Shown in pieces: positions 1 through 10,777 of a DNA stretch of 64,000 bases. The translations under genes were made by a program, and so were the position numbers. Where the stretch lies: NCBI GenBank assembly GCA_023014365.1, contig JAEBUN010000001.1, positions 310,001 to 374,000 of the forward strand, in the 5' to 3' direction. This DNA comes from Lepiota brunneoincarnata (taxonomy: Eukaryota > Basidiomycota > Agaricomycetes > Agaricales > Agaricaceae). The first letter of the stretch is position 1, and every line of letters begins with the position of its first letter. The notes beneath the pieces were generated by a model that ran no database searches, had not been told where the DNA came from, and worked only from the letters and a program-made list of their open reading frames with translations.

Positions 1-2
1 CA

Positions 3-3000
3 CCTACGTTTGGAGGCTTCTCTACTGGCCAACAGAACATGGGAATGCAAGGCTCGCCCCCACCAATGTCAATACCTGGCTCTCCCTACCGCGGCGCAAA
101 GAGAAAGATCGACTCGCCGCACATGGCCGGGGCAAGTCCGATGGGCCCGCCTTCCATGATGCCCAACCGATCGGTGTCCCTGTCGAATTCTAGTTCGGGT
201 GACTTTGGAGCCGGTGCGAACGGGATACCTGGTGCCGTCGGTATGCAGAATCTGGCACACCAAGGTCCAACCCAGAGCCCTCGCCCCCCCAATTCTGGTG
301 ATATGATCAACATGAACTTTCCCTCAACGACGATGGGTGGGCCACAAACGCCGCAGAGGCCCGGAAATATGATGCCTAGTGGGACCCCAGGTTTGGGCGC
401 TGGTCAGCCTGCGGGGCCGACTGGCACTCCGATGGGACTTGCCCAACTTCAGCAGCAGCAACAAGGAAGGCAGGCGTCCTTGCCACCCGGTCCATCGCCC
501 TTGCAAAAGGAGTCTTCGCTGGGGGTCGGAATGCCCAGTGGCCCTATGAATATGGGTATGGGTATCAGGTCGAGCGTTCCCCCTGCTGTCCCGGGACCTA
601 ATGCTCCTGGTCCCGTTGCGAGGACACCTAGCACTGTCGCCGGGACCCCTGCTCCTGGACCCTCGTCCTCGACTACCCCTGCCGCCGCCGCCTCTGGCGG
701 TAACGTACTCTCTGCCTCAACATCTTCCGCTACACAACTTCCACCACTCCCCGCCAACGTCAACCTCAATCCTGTGGTGACTGTGGTTACACCAGTGCCA
801 CTTGTCGACAGTCTGAAACACATACCCCCGATTGGCGAGGATGAGATCGAGGCAATTCAGGGGTGGATGAAGAAGGATAAGGAGTATGAAGGCGTGTTGA
901 GGAAGATGAAAGAGAGGATGGCAAACGAGATGAGGGGGATGTTTGGTGGTCCTGCGTGGTGGGAGAAGGGAGCACCAGATGTGGATGTGAATAGGTGGAA
1001 GAGGGGAAGGGAGGGATTTGATGTAAGATACCCCTTGAGACGGGGGAAGGAGAAGGAGGGGAGGGAAAGGAGGAAGAGACCAAGGGAGGGATTGAGATTG
1101 TATGCTGTTTCTTCTCTCTTCAGGAGTGGACCTGCTAATTTCCTTCCCCTTCCCGTTCTAGACCAAGAAAACTGGATTCGGAAGAAGCGGACCGCCCAGA
1201 GCAGCTTGTGCCCATCCGATTGGAGTTTGATGTTGAACATCATAAGATGAGAGATACGTTTGTGTGGAATTTGAATGGTGTGTTCTATTGTTTCTCTGGG
1301 GTTGCTGTCAAGTGAACCGTTGTTGTAGACCCTGTTGTCACACCTGAAACATTTGCCCAATCCATCGTTGATGATTATAATCTCTCGCATAGCTATCACT
1401 CCGTCATCGTCAAATCGATTCAGGAGCAGTTGAGTGACTTTAGAGCACACTCACTCAACTATGACGTGGACTCTGGTGAACTCGTGGTTGATCTCCAGAC
1501 TGAGATACCTATACAGCAGGGTGGGCTAGATGAGTCGCAAGGCAAGTGGTGGGAAGCATGGAGAAAACGAGCGAAGAGCGAGGGTGGAACTGCGCCGAGG
1601 CGATCGAAGAAGAAACGGAAGATGGTTGTAGATGGCAGTAATGCTGTTGCAGGTGCGATGGTGAAAGTGGAAGATGCGAAGAAGAAACTTGATGTATCAA
1701 TGGAAGTAGAGGACTTTGGAAGACCGATGTCGATCGATGAGATCAAGCTGGATGAGGAGTTGATGCATGAAGAGATGAGGATTCTTGTCAGGGTACGTGT
1801 ATTCGGCTGATAGCTGATTGGTGATTGACATGGTGGTCCTGTCCTCCGGCAGTTGGATATTATCGTGGGCTCCATGAAGCTTGAAGATCAATTTGAATGG
1901 GATCTGGAAAACAATGTAGTTACTCCCGAAGAGTTTGCGGAGGTGTACGCCCAGGATTTAGGTCTTGGAGGGGAATTCAAGTATGCCAACGTATTCTTGT
2001 GCTTGCAGGGAGACGTTTCACTGATCGTCAAACATAGAACTGCTATTGCCCACAGCATCCGAGAACAAATGCAGATGTACCAGAAATCGTTGTTCCTTGT
2101 TGGACACCCATCAGATGGCACGCCAATCCAAGACGAGGAACTTAGACAAGCTTTCTTACCGAGCATCGCGACGGGAGCTCGCCCTATGGACCAAGTGCAA
2201 GCATACACACCGCTCCTCAACGCCGTCAGTGACAGTGACATCGAGCGAAGTGAAAAGGAGCGCGAGAAGGAAATCAACAAGAGGAGAAAGCGCAACCAAC
2301 GCGGCCGTCGTGGTATCGTCATCCCCGATCGTGAACCGATCAGAACCTACCGCACACCTGCGATTGGTCTCCCTGAGCTTGATCCTGCAACATTGGCGCT
2401 TGCGGCTGCGGCGAATGCTTCTGGGTCTCGTCGGGCTGCCGCTGCCGCTGCTTCGCTCACCATTGCCAATATGGTTGCATCGGAGAATGGAACTGCGTAC
2501 ATCCCGGCTCCTACGCCCATCATGACGGTGCAGGCTCCGCCGCCCAAGGAGAAGAAACCGAAGGGATTGTTCAAGGCGCCTTCTGTGCCTGCCTCAGTGC
2601 TCCGGCCGCGTGCTCAGGTTGTTGCACCGATACCATCGACGGCGGCTGACGTGAGCAAGCTGCCTGCACCCCTCGAGAACGACCCGCCTCCTGCCATTCC
2701 TCTGCCACCACCGCCACCAGAGCCCAAGATAATGAAGTTTGTCCCAAAGAAGTCAGCGAAGGAGTTGGAGAGAGAGGCGAAAGAGAAGGAGTTCGTGGAT
2801 GGACAGCATCCTAACTATATAAATGGTATTTGGCACTGTTCAAATTGCGGGTGTCCCGAGAGTATCGCTATTGGACGCAGGAAGGGGCCTTTGGGTGATA
2901 AATCGCAGTGTGGCACATGTGGTGAGTAGTTTCCTTTTATGGGTCCAGATGGCAGTTGAACGCAGATGCTTATGGTGGTTTGTAGGCAAATTCTGGCACC

Positions 3001-3943
3001 GGCACCGTCGACCTCGGCCAGTGGAATATAACGCCGATCCGGAGTATCATATGAGGAAGGATGGGGACTCGAGAACGCCGGCCAAGAAAAAGGCGGCAGC
3101 CCTGCGCGCGCAGGGCAATGCTCCTACGTCGACACCCGTTGACATGTCTGCACCGCCTACACCTGCGAAGAACGGTGATGTTGACGCCCCCTCTCGACGT
3201 TCACGCTCGCCTGTGAAGGATGACGATGATAGGGCAATTTCGCCTGTGTCGACTGCCTCGAGTGCATCTGAACCGCCTTTGGCGCAGAAGATCAAGCTTA
3301 ATGGGGCTAGTCATGCCAAACCAGGAACTCCGAGAGCGTCAGCTGGTGCCGGCTTTGCGAACGCTGGAAAGGAGACCAAGCCCTCGGTGAAACCGCTTAC
3401 GCCTAAGGAGCAGGACAAGTCGGAGACCCCGTTGAAAGAGAAGGAGAAGCCTGCCACGCCAAGAGTTAGGTCTGAGAATGGACAGGAGGCCTCACCGGGG
3501 GCTAGCGTGCATGCCCCTAGTTCTGCTTCGGAATCTGCAGCTACGACTAATCTGGTAAGTGCGTTCATTTGAAATTTAGTCGAGTGCTCCACAGATTGTT
3601 GATTTTTGCTGTTACAAAGGTCCCACAGCCGGTTCCCTCATGGTTGATGGGTGCTCTGCAGAGCATGAGGGCGAAATACCCGGATGACAAGTTTGAGGCC
3701 ATCCTGCGGAGGACGGCAGGGAATCCGCCGGATTGGCGTATCAGATGTTTGGATTGTCCTGGAAAGGTGAGTTTCTAGCGTGTTACGTGGAGAGCGGTGC
3801 AATGCTGAGTACCATTCCATTAGTTGTATACACCTGGACCCGGGGAGTCATTGTCCAATTATGAGGTGCACCTGAGAAATAGGCTGCACCGCCAGCGGGT
3901 GAATGAACGCTTGAACGTTAGTTCACCACAAAAGTCTTCATAG
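3..3943 (+). CDS. snf5: SNF5/SMARCB1-family chromatin remodelling subunit with C-terminal GATA finger (5' partial)
   Basis: Core subunit of SWI/SNF-type ATP-dependent nucleosome remodelling complexes, acting in the nucleus. I rebuilt eight exons: 3-1099, 1162-1277, 1329-1792, 1853-1980, 2038-2921, 2986-3554, 3620-3766 and 3824-3943. All introns are GT..AG, 51-65 bp, and phases agree throughout. The frame is open to the window edge, so the true start lies outside; about 1174 residues are visible. The order is a Met/Pro/Gly/Gln-rich low-complexity N-terminus, then two SNF5 repeats. The first reads LVPIRLEFDVEHHKMRDTF; the second has DIIVGSMKLEDQFEWDLENN and LGLGGEFKTAIAHSIREQ. A GATA-type finger CX2CX20CX2C follows (CSNC...CGTC, split by the intron at 2922-2985), then an S/T/P-rich tail. 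The last conserved stretch WRIRCLDCPGK ends near NERLN. Family assignment is firm; the exact 5' extent is unknown. The acceptor at 3619 could alternatively be nine bases later, in frame. Confidence 0.95.
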
Positions 3944-4293
3944 CCGAAAAAGGTTCCATGAATTTGGGCTTCTTGCTTTGTGTCTCTTTTCCTCTTTCTT
4001 TGCAGCTTAATCTCTCCCTGTTGTCCGATTGGACTCTTTACTACGACGGTGTCTGTCTATATTGTTAAAGCTCTCTGTATTGTTATATGGTCTTGATCTG
4101 TAATTACAGCTACCTGGAACATCCTACTATACCTGCAAGCAAGGAGCTCGTGGTCCTGGCCAAGAGTGAGGGAGAAGAGTAGTTTACGTATACCCTCATG
4201 GCTGCCAGGTTCTATGAACGCGTTCGACGTCCGGTCGGACTTCTAGTGCAACATTAGGCCGAGTGCAGACTAGAGGCATCCGAGTACCTGCCA
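3944..4293. other. Intergenic region after snf5
   Basis: Gap of about 350 bases holding the 3' untranslated part of snf5 (T-rich, with tgttatatgg-type AT stretches) and the upstream region of the next small gene. No long frame, RNA gene or repeat was seen here. Confidence 0.5.
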
Positions 4294-4300
4294 TATATAA
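4294..4300 (+). promoter_or_regulatory. TATA box of the small secreted protein gene
   Basis: TATATAA lies 48 bp upstream of the ATG at 4348, a fungal-like TATA-to-start spacing. It supports the reading that a short gene starts here although no single long frame exists. Confidence 0.6.
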
Positions 4301-4347
4301 GAGCGGGGCGACTCCAAGAGTGACGTGAGCTTGGTCCGCCAAAACTT

Positions 4348-4886
4348 ATGTTCGCTCAACCTCCACTACTGTTCCTCGTCCTGGTGCTCTGTCCATGGGA
4401 GGTACTGGCGAGGGCGGTGGACAAATGTAGCTTCGTGTGTCCGGAGGTGATGCCCCCGAAACCAACAAGGGGATATTGTTTGGTGCCAAGCGATCCAGAG
4501 TGGAACAATACTTTGCTTTGCATGTGAGCTTTTCCTTTTTTTTTTTTTTGTTCTTGGGGTTTTGCGCTTAAAACGAGGATGTGATTCAGTTACAATAAGG
4601 AAGGGACTCGGTGTGATGATGGTTCGAAGGACAGGCTGACGTGCTCGTACTCCATGACTGATGTGAGTGGTCGCTTTCTTTTTTGTTGTTGAGTGGTAGC
4701 CAACTTTTGAACTCGGTCAGGGATCATTTTTGCGCAGGGAGGTTAATGGTCAACATGTAGCAGGACACGGAGAATGTGTGGAGCAGCTGGAATGTGGGGA
4801 TACGGCTCAGGATTGATGCGAGGCCGGGAGTAATCAAGCTGGTCTGTTCATTTCATGGGAGTTTGTGGTCTTTTTTTCTGCCTTGA
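4348..4886 (+). CDS. Small secreted cysteine-rich protein (three exons)
   Basis: No homologue recognised. Three exons, 4348-4523, 4590-4662 and 4764-4886, join in phase into about 123 residues; introns are 66 and 101 bp (GTGAGC..CAG and GTGAGT..CAG). The acceptor at 4760 is an in-frame alternative that adds one Gln. The N-terminus MFAQPPLLFLVLVLCPWEVLA looks like a signal peptide (hydrophobic core, cleavage probably after LA or ARA). The mature part has seven cysteines (CSFVC, GYC, LLC, TRC, LTC, LVC) and one NNT glycosylation site. Size, signal and cysteine content fit fungal small secreted proteins, a class that includes effectors, but no function can be assigned. Each exon is short, so single-frame ORF searches miss it. 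A TATA box sits 48 bp upstream. Expression is unproven. Confidence 0.62.
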
Positions 4887-5181
4887 ATGAGCCTGGAAAA
4901 TCATACTCTTTCGACCGAGTTTGTAGTTGCCAGCTGGTCCTGGAGTTTTGAATCGTCATGATTGGTTCCTAGATGATGATGCAAGCGAAATCTCCTGCAA
5001 ATGATAACTTCACCGTGAAATATGTTTTTGGTGATTGCCAAAATAACGATCGCTGGTATCCCAAAAAGGATACTGTTGTACACCCAGCGAAACTCTCCCA
5101 TCGATCATAATCAACCAACTTCTTGACCCTGCAACTTGCAGGCCCCCTCACGTCATACATACCCTTATCCCGACGTCAAGG

Positions 5182-6738
5182 ATGCCGCCAACTCCTGTCA
5201 AGGACGTACTTCTTGTTGGGTTTGGCGCCGTAGGTGCTGTGTGTGAGTGGCCGCCGCTTGATTGAGCATCAGAATGGGACTGAGTAATTATTGACGTTCA
5301 GATTCGTTTATTCTTAAAAAAAGCGGAATGGCGCGTGTCACTGTTGTTGCCCGCAGCAACTATGATGCTGTCAAATGTAAATGGCCTTGCTGATCCCTCG
5401 CTATCTTTACATGCATGAACAGTCTGACTGGGCGGCCAAATCATAGCTCAAGGCATGACTTTCCATAGTAAGAAATACGGAGAGATTACAGGCTGGAGGC
5501 CAGATCGCCGTATGTACTCGTTTTTACGTTCGAGAAATGGATATCTTTGTTGACTCTCTCTCTACCCGAACATAGTCGTCAAATCCCTTGAAGAAGCTGC
5601 TGATCAGCCTTATTCATACGTGTTTGTTACCACAAAAGCAGTCCCTGAGGTCACGAAAACGTCCGATATTCTCAACCCCCTGTTATCAGCGCCTTATGCA
5701 AGTCGTTACCCCCAACCTACATACGTGCTGGTACAGAACGGGCTGAATGTGGAGAGGGATCTCTACGATACCCTTGCAAGGCTTGGCAAGGGACCCCCGA
5801 GCATTATCAGTACCGCACTCCATATTTTAGCGAATCTATCGGCTCCGAATGTCGTAGAACATGATCGCTTTGTAGGTCAGAAGCCTTCCCTGAGCTTTTG
5901 AAAGCTGATAATTTTGACCCTTTGTAGGACAGGCTCGCACTTGGGGTGTACCGACACAAGAACTATAGTACAACGATCAATACACCCCAAGAGGCCGCAT
6001 TGCTCGAAGACCTTGGTAACCTCCTGAAGACCGGCGGAACAGCAATTACTATTGTCCCAGAAATCCAACGAGTCAAGTTCAAGAAGAATTTTTGGAATGT
6101 AGCCCTTTCCTCTGTATCCACTCTGACAGGGTAAGGACAATTCACATACTAGGGCTGTGACGCTGGACCTGATCACATGAAGCCATCGTTTACCTGCACT
6201 CTGGCGGCCACCGCCTTCGGACTTATCCGTTTCGTATGAACCATACGTCTCACCTACTACCAAGGACCTGATCGCGGAATACACCTTACCCTCCATAAAG
6301 GCAACTTTGGATGAACTCGTCCTGTTAGGTAAGAAGGAAGCCGTTCGATCAAGTGGCCATGTCATGATTAAGGTTGCACAGGACGTGCAATGGGATTCCC
6401 TGATTCAGAGGACGGCCTACCATCATCATACCCGGAAGAACTACTTGCCTCGACGAAGACCATGCACATGGACCCTTCAAACACCCACACGGTTAGTATG
6501 CTGTTAGACGCTCAAAAATGCCAGCCAATCGAAGTGGAAGTTATCTTCGGCGAGGTTGTGCGGTTAGCACGGGAATTCAATGTGGCAGTCCCTGTGAGTT
6601 CAAGACGTCCCTTGCACAACTGCCTTGTAGGTGGCTCTAAACGGTTCTCAGCGTGTAGAAACACTTTATGGCCAACTTTTGGTTGTCCAAAATCAAATTC
6701 TTCGAAAGATTGAGAGTAGATACTTAAGTAGGTATTGA
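5182..6738 (+). CDS. Ketopantoate reductase-like (ApbA/PanE family) NADPH oxidoreductase
   Basis: The family reduces 2-dehydropantoate to pantoate with NADPH on the pantothenate/CoA route; several fungal paralogues have unknown substrates. Eight exons: 5182-5242, 5302-5376, 5447-5509, 5576-5871, 5928-6130, 6183-6328, 6382-6593 and 6652-6738, 1143 nt in all, giving 380 residues with every phase consistent. The N-terminal Rossmann fold begins VLLVGFGAVGAVYSF (GxGxxG, broken by intron 1). The family's VTTKA segment and VQNGLN segment follow. The C-terminal domain has KKNFWN (the KxxxN catalytic pattern), GFPDSEDGLPSS and a terminal helix ending IESRYLSRY. The gene lies head-to-tail between the small secreted gene and Argonaute with no obvious functional link. 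The family is clear; the substrate is not, so panE/PAN5 identity is only possible. Confidence 0.9.
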
Positions 6739-7089
6739 TGTTGGAATAAATATCCGTATCGGCACAATGCCATATGACCCCGGTATTGACTCGTTCTGAC
6801 TCATCGCTTCGTCGTGGGATGATGGGATATTTGCATCTATTTTAGTCCCTTGTGCTGTATAAAAGATGGACCGTTTCACCCAGGCACACCAGGGTTTTGT
6901 CCAACTTACTCCCACTGCAGAGGCGTAGGCTGGCCAACACACTGTCGGAGTTGGTATCTTCCCTCCATCCATTTTCTTGAACTCATCTTCTTCTCTCTCT
7001 GTTCCCAGCATTCTGAATCACCTAGTCCCAAATTCAGCGCTCTTGTGCACCTCTTTTCATCTACACACCTCCCTTACAGAGAAGAAACG
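6739..7089. other. Argonaute promoter and 5' leader region
   Basis: Region of 351 bases between the reductase stop and the Argonaute ATG. It contains a TATAAAA at 6858-6864 and long pyrimidine stretches before the ATG, common in fungal leaders. No gene was seen. Confidence 0.5.
6858..6864 (+). promoter_or_regulatory. Candidate TATA box for Argonaute
   Basis: TATAAAA lies 226 bp upstream of the Argonaute ATG. The distance implies a long leader or a leader intron, so the assignment is tentative. Confidence 0.35.
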
Positions 7090-10000
7090 ATGAGCTACCG
7101 AGGTGATCGTGGCCGCGGGCGTGGTGGCAGGGGCGGGGGTGGTAGCCCTGCTAGTTCAGACTCGGGCTTTAGGGGGCGGGGTGGTGACCGAGGCCGTGGT
7201 GACAGGGGCTACGGCGGACCACGAGGTGGTCGCGGTGGACCTCCAGCAGGGTATACACCATCACATTCTGGGTTATGAACTACCCTGATATTTCTACAGA
7301 GTTTATGCCCCTGCTGGGCGTTCAGCCAACCTTGATGCAAGGCTACTTGATAACTCCCAGGACGAACTCATAGCTCGCTTCAAGACTGTTAGAATTAACG
7401 ACACCGATTTTCCTTTGCGCCCAGGTTTGGGCACTGTGGGACGGCCCACGAAGCTAAGGACCAACTTCTTCCCGGTCACCATACCCAAAGGGTCTTTCTA
7501 TGAATATGATGTTGCTATCTCACCTTCATCCTCCGTCAAACGTCTCAGGCGTCGGATATTCCAGCTCGCAGAAGGAACCGGGGACTGGAAGGCATCTTTG
7601 GCTGGATCCGTTGTCCACGATCATTCTGCCAAACTCATCGCGCGCAAACGCCTTCCCCAACCATTGACGATACAGGTTCCTTTTTATGAGGAGGATGAGA
7701 ATGGTCCACCTGCCCAAGGTGGTAATGATTATACTCTCTCTATCACGTTCACTCGTGAACTCGAAACCGAAAGCCTTCGGAGGTCGGTGCGGCATTGGAT
7801 TTGGACATGGTCATCTTAAGCTCAAACTACCTTACAGATTCCTTGATGGAGATCCTCAATACCGAACTTATGATATCATGCCTATCATATCGGCTTTCAA
7901 TATCATCTTGGCGGCTTACCCTAACAGATCGGGAGGTGGTGGAGTTATGGTTGGGCGCAACAAGTTCTTCATGCCTGGAGCAGGTCCTTCGATGTCTCTT
8001 GGGGGTGGACTTGAGGCCGTGAGAGGCTTCTATTCTTCCGTTCGCACTGCTCATAACCAACTCATGGTCAATGTCAATGGTATGCACCCTTGAATTTTTT
8101 TTTTTTACCAAGACGCATAGCTGAGGTCGCCAAATATCAGCTTGCACAACAGCTTTCTATAAATCCGGTAACCTGGCTGAGGCCCTAATCGAGTTCCTAA
8201 GGATGAGCTTCAGTGCCCGGCCCACGGCCTTCGTTAGGGGATTGAGGGTCCGTGCTACACACTTAGGATACCGGAAGACTATCAAGCGGGCGGTTGAGTA
8301 TACTGCCAAAAGCTACAAATTTGACTCTGGCGACTATGGCCATATTTCTGTCGAGGAGTATTTCCTAAAGAGTCCGTCTGTCCCAGCCTCTAGGTGTGCA
8401 CCCTAACGCTCGCTTTCAGAATATAGAATCACATTGAAGCACCCTACCCTCCCTCTCGTCGACGTTGGCGGTCAGAAGACCAATTACCTTCCGCCCGAGC
8501 TATGCGAAATCTTGCCTAACCAACCGTTTCGCGGAAAGCTCCTCGACGACCACACAGCTGCCATGATTACCCACGCAGCGAAGCCACCCAATTTCAATGC
8601 GGACTCTATTGAGCGGCACGGTCTTCGTGAACTCGGATTCCTCCAGCAGGCAGCTTCCCTTTTAGGCGCCTTTGGGGTCAAAGTCGGAAACGAGATGACT
8701 GTCATTCCTGGTCGTATCCTACCTGCCCCAAAAGTCAAATACTTCCAAGATGCCGATGGTCCCGAATTCAAGGCTGACAAGGCGAGTTGGAATTTGAAGA
8801 GAGTGCGCTTCACCAAGGGAGCAACTCTCGAACAATGGGCCATTCTCCTCATACGCGACGGAAATAGAGAAGAGTTCCAAGGACCAAAGGATTCTGCACT
8901 GGGCCACATCGTCACGGGATTCATCGATATGTGCAAAAAGAGTGGGATAAATGTGAAGAGCCAGCCACTGATCACGGAAGCCCAACTTCCGACCAAGGAC
9001 AGGAGTTACCCAATGAGGGAGCCGGCCATAGCAAAAATACGGGAGGCCTTGACGCAGGGCCTCAAACAGAAACCAAAGATCATCTTGGTTGTGTTATCCA
9101 ACACCGACAAGCACATATACTCTGGGCTAAAACGCCTCTGTGATGTTGATCTCGACGTTGGTGAGTATTCATCAATAGACATGAGTATTCCGTTTGGGCT
9201 CATTAATTCGTATAACAGCCACGGTCTGTGTCCAAGTAAGCAAAGTGCGAGAAGGTACCTTCCATCTTAAACCCAATCATCGGTTATTCATATCTGTTGC
9301 AGGAAATTTACAATACTATGCCAATGTTGCACTGAAATTCAACACGAAACTGGGTGGAGTCAAGTATGTCCTCGCGGGGCTCAACCCAGTGCACGCGCTG
9401 ACTACCTCTTAGTCATGTTCTTGACAAAGCCAGTTTGACCTGGCTAAGGGAGAAGCCTACGATGCTCGTAGGGATTGACGTCACTCATCCTGGACTGGGA
9501 GCTGTGAAAGGCACTCCCTCCATCGCGGCCGTAGTCGGTAGCACCGACCTTGATTTTTCTCAGTATCCCGCCAGCATGCGGATGCAAGAGCCGAAGAAAG
9601 AGGTATGTGTTATGGTGATTCGATCATTGGGATTGGGTGTTGATCCCCTGAATATAGATGGTATCTGCCCTGGAAGACATGATGCTTGAACGACTGAAGG
9701 TCTTTGAATTGAGGAATAAGAAAGTACTCCCGGAGCGTATATTGGTTTATCGTGATGGTGTCTCTGAGGTTAGTCAAGTCAGTCGGCGCTCTCACCGCAA
9801 ACGAACTAGAACTCCCCTAGGGTCAATTTGCTACTGTCATCGCAGAAGAGATGCCAGCTATTCTCGCTGCTTTCAAGAGACTCGGTCCCAAATATCGCCC
9901 AAAGCTGACTATCGTCATATGTGTGAGTGCTCAATCATATTTCCATGAAATATAGGCATTTACTTGACGTCAACAGGGAAAACGCCACCACACTCGGTTC

Positions 10001-10506
10001 TTCCCTACTGATGCTCCACAGGCGGATGGTAAGGGAAACCCTCTGCCAGGAACCGTGGTAGATCGTGGTATTACGTCTGTCTACCACTATGATTTCTATT
10101 TGCAAGGCGCGCTTTTCTTTGAGCCCTAATGCTACCCTTACTGAGCGCATGTTACAATGTAGCCCACGGCACTCTTCAAGGAACAGCCCGGCCTACACAC
10201 TACTACGTCATTCACGACGAAATTGGCTTCACCTCAGACAAGCTCCAAACGTTGACCAACAATGTTAGCTATATGTTCGCTCGTGCCACCAAAGCAGTCA
10301 GCCTCGTGTCCCCTGCTTATTACGCTGATCTCGCCTGTGAACGCGGACGGTGCTATCTATATGAAATGCTGAATGGAATCAGGAGGGGCGGCACCACTGC
10401 GACTGGCAGTGATGAGGAGCAGCTTCGACAAATTCGAAGGGAAGCTGAGGGCTTCTGGAAGAATGGACCTGCCACCAACATCAGAAGCACTATGTTTTAT
10501 CTTTGA
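7090..10506 (+). CDS. Argonaute, slicer-competent (N, PAZ, MID, PIWI)
   Basis: Small-RNA-guided silencing nuclease of the RNAi pathway. Twelve exons (7090-7250, 7300-7782, 7838-8079, 8141-8371, 8420-9160, 9219-9254, 9303-9363, 9413-9602, 9658-9768, 9821-9922, 9977-10106, 10163-10506) sum to 2832 nt, or 943 residues, a normal Argonaute length. The first 54 residues are an RGG/GR-rich arm, a typical arginine-methylation and RNA-binding tail. Landmarks are RRFLDGDPQYRTYDIMPI (linker), VEEYFLKKYRITLKHP (PAZ), VCVQVSKVREGNLQYYANVA (MID) and GIDVTHPG (PIWI). The catalytic set is present: D674 (GIDVTHP), candidate glutamate finger E715, D748 (VYRDGVSEGQF) and H842 (RPTHYYV). Intron 4 has a weak GTCCGT donor, and the last intron (10107-10162) must start with GC to restore YLQAHGTLQG. 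It ends 271 bp from a convergent gene. Confidence 0.95.
10107..10162 (+). other. GC-AG intron in Argonaute
   Basis: The PIWI frame is continuous only if the 56 bp from GCGCGC to TGTAG are removed: CAA-G joins CC-CAC to give Q-A-H. A CCTAATG branch-like site lies inside. No GT donor in the neighbourhood restores the frame. Confidence 0.75.
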
Positions 10507-10532
10507 GCCTTTGGTTCTCTTCTATCTTTCTC

Positions 10533-10613
10533 GATAATGTACTTATATGTCTTGCTCCCGTTTCCTTTTTTTTGATAATGTACTTATATGTCTTGTCCTA
10601 GTTTTCTCTTTTT
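10533..10613 (+). repeat. 41-bp tandem duplication in the Argonaute 3' flank
   Basis: The unit starting GATAATGTACTTATATG occurs at 10533 and again at 10574, both followed by a pyrimidine/T-rich stretch. A third partial GATAG start follows at 10616. It lies in the probable 3' untranslated region. Confidence 0.8.
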
Positions 10614-10777
10614 TTGATAGCTTGATGTTTGTATATGCTACTGTATCCTGCTGTAAATCATTGTGTGAAATCTAATTACGCACCATCTCAGCGCGGCTAC
10701 TAAAGTAATGAATAATAGTGGATTAAAGCACCGTAATAGAACTGAAATCAACTCTAACACTGGTCCTGCACACCAGG

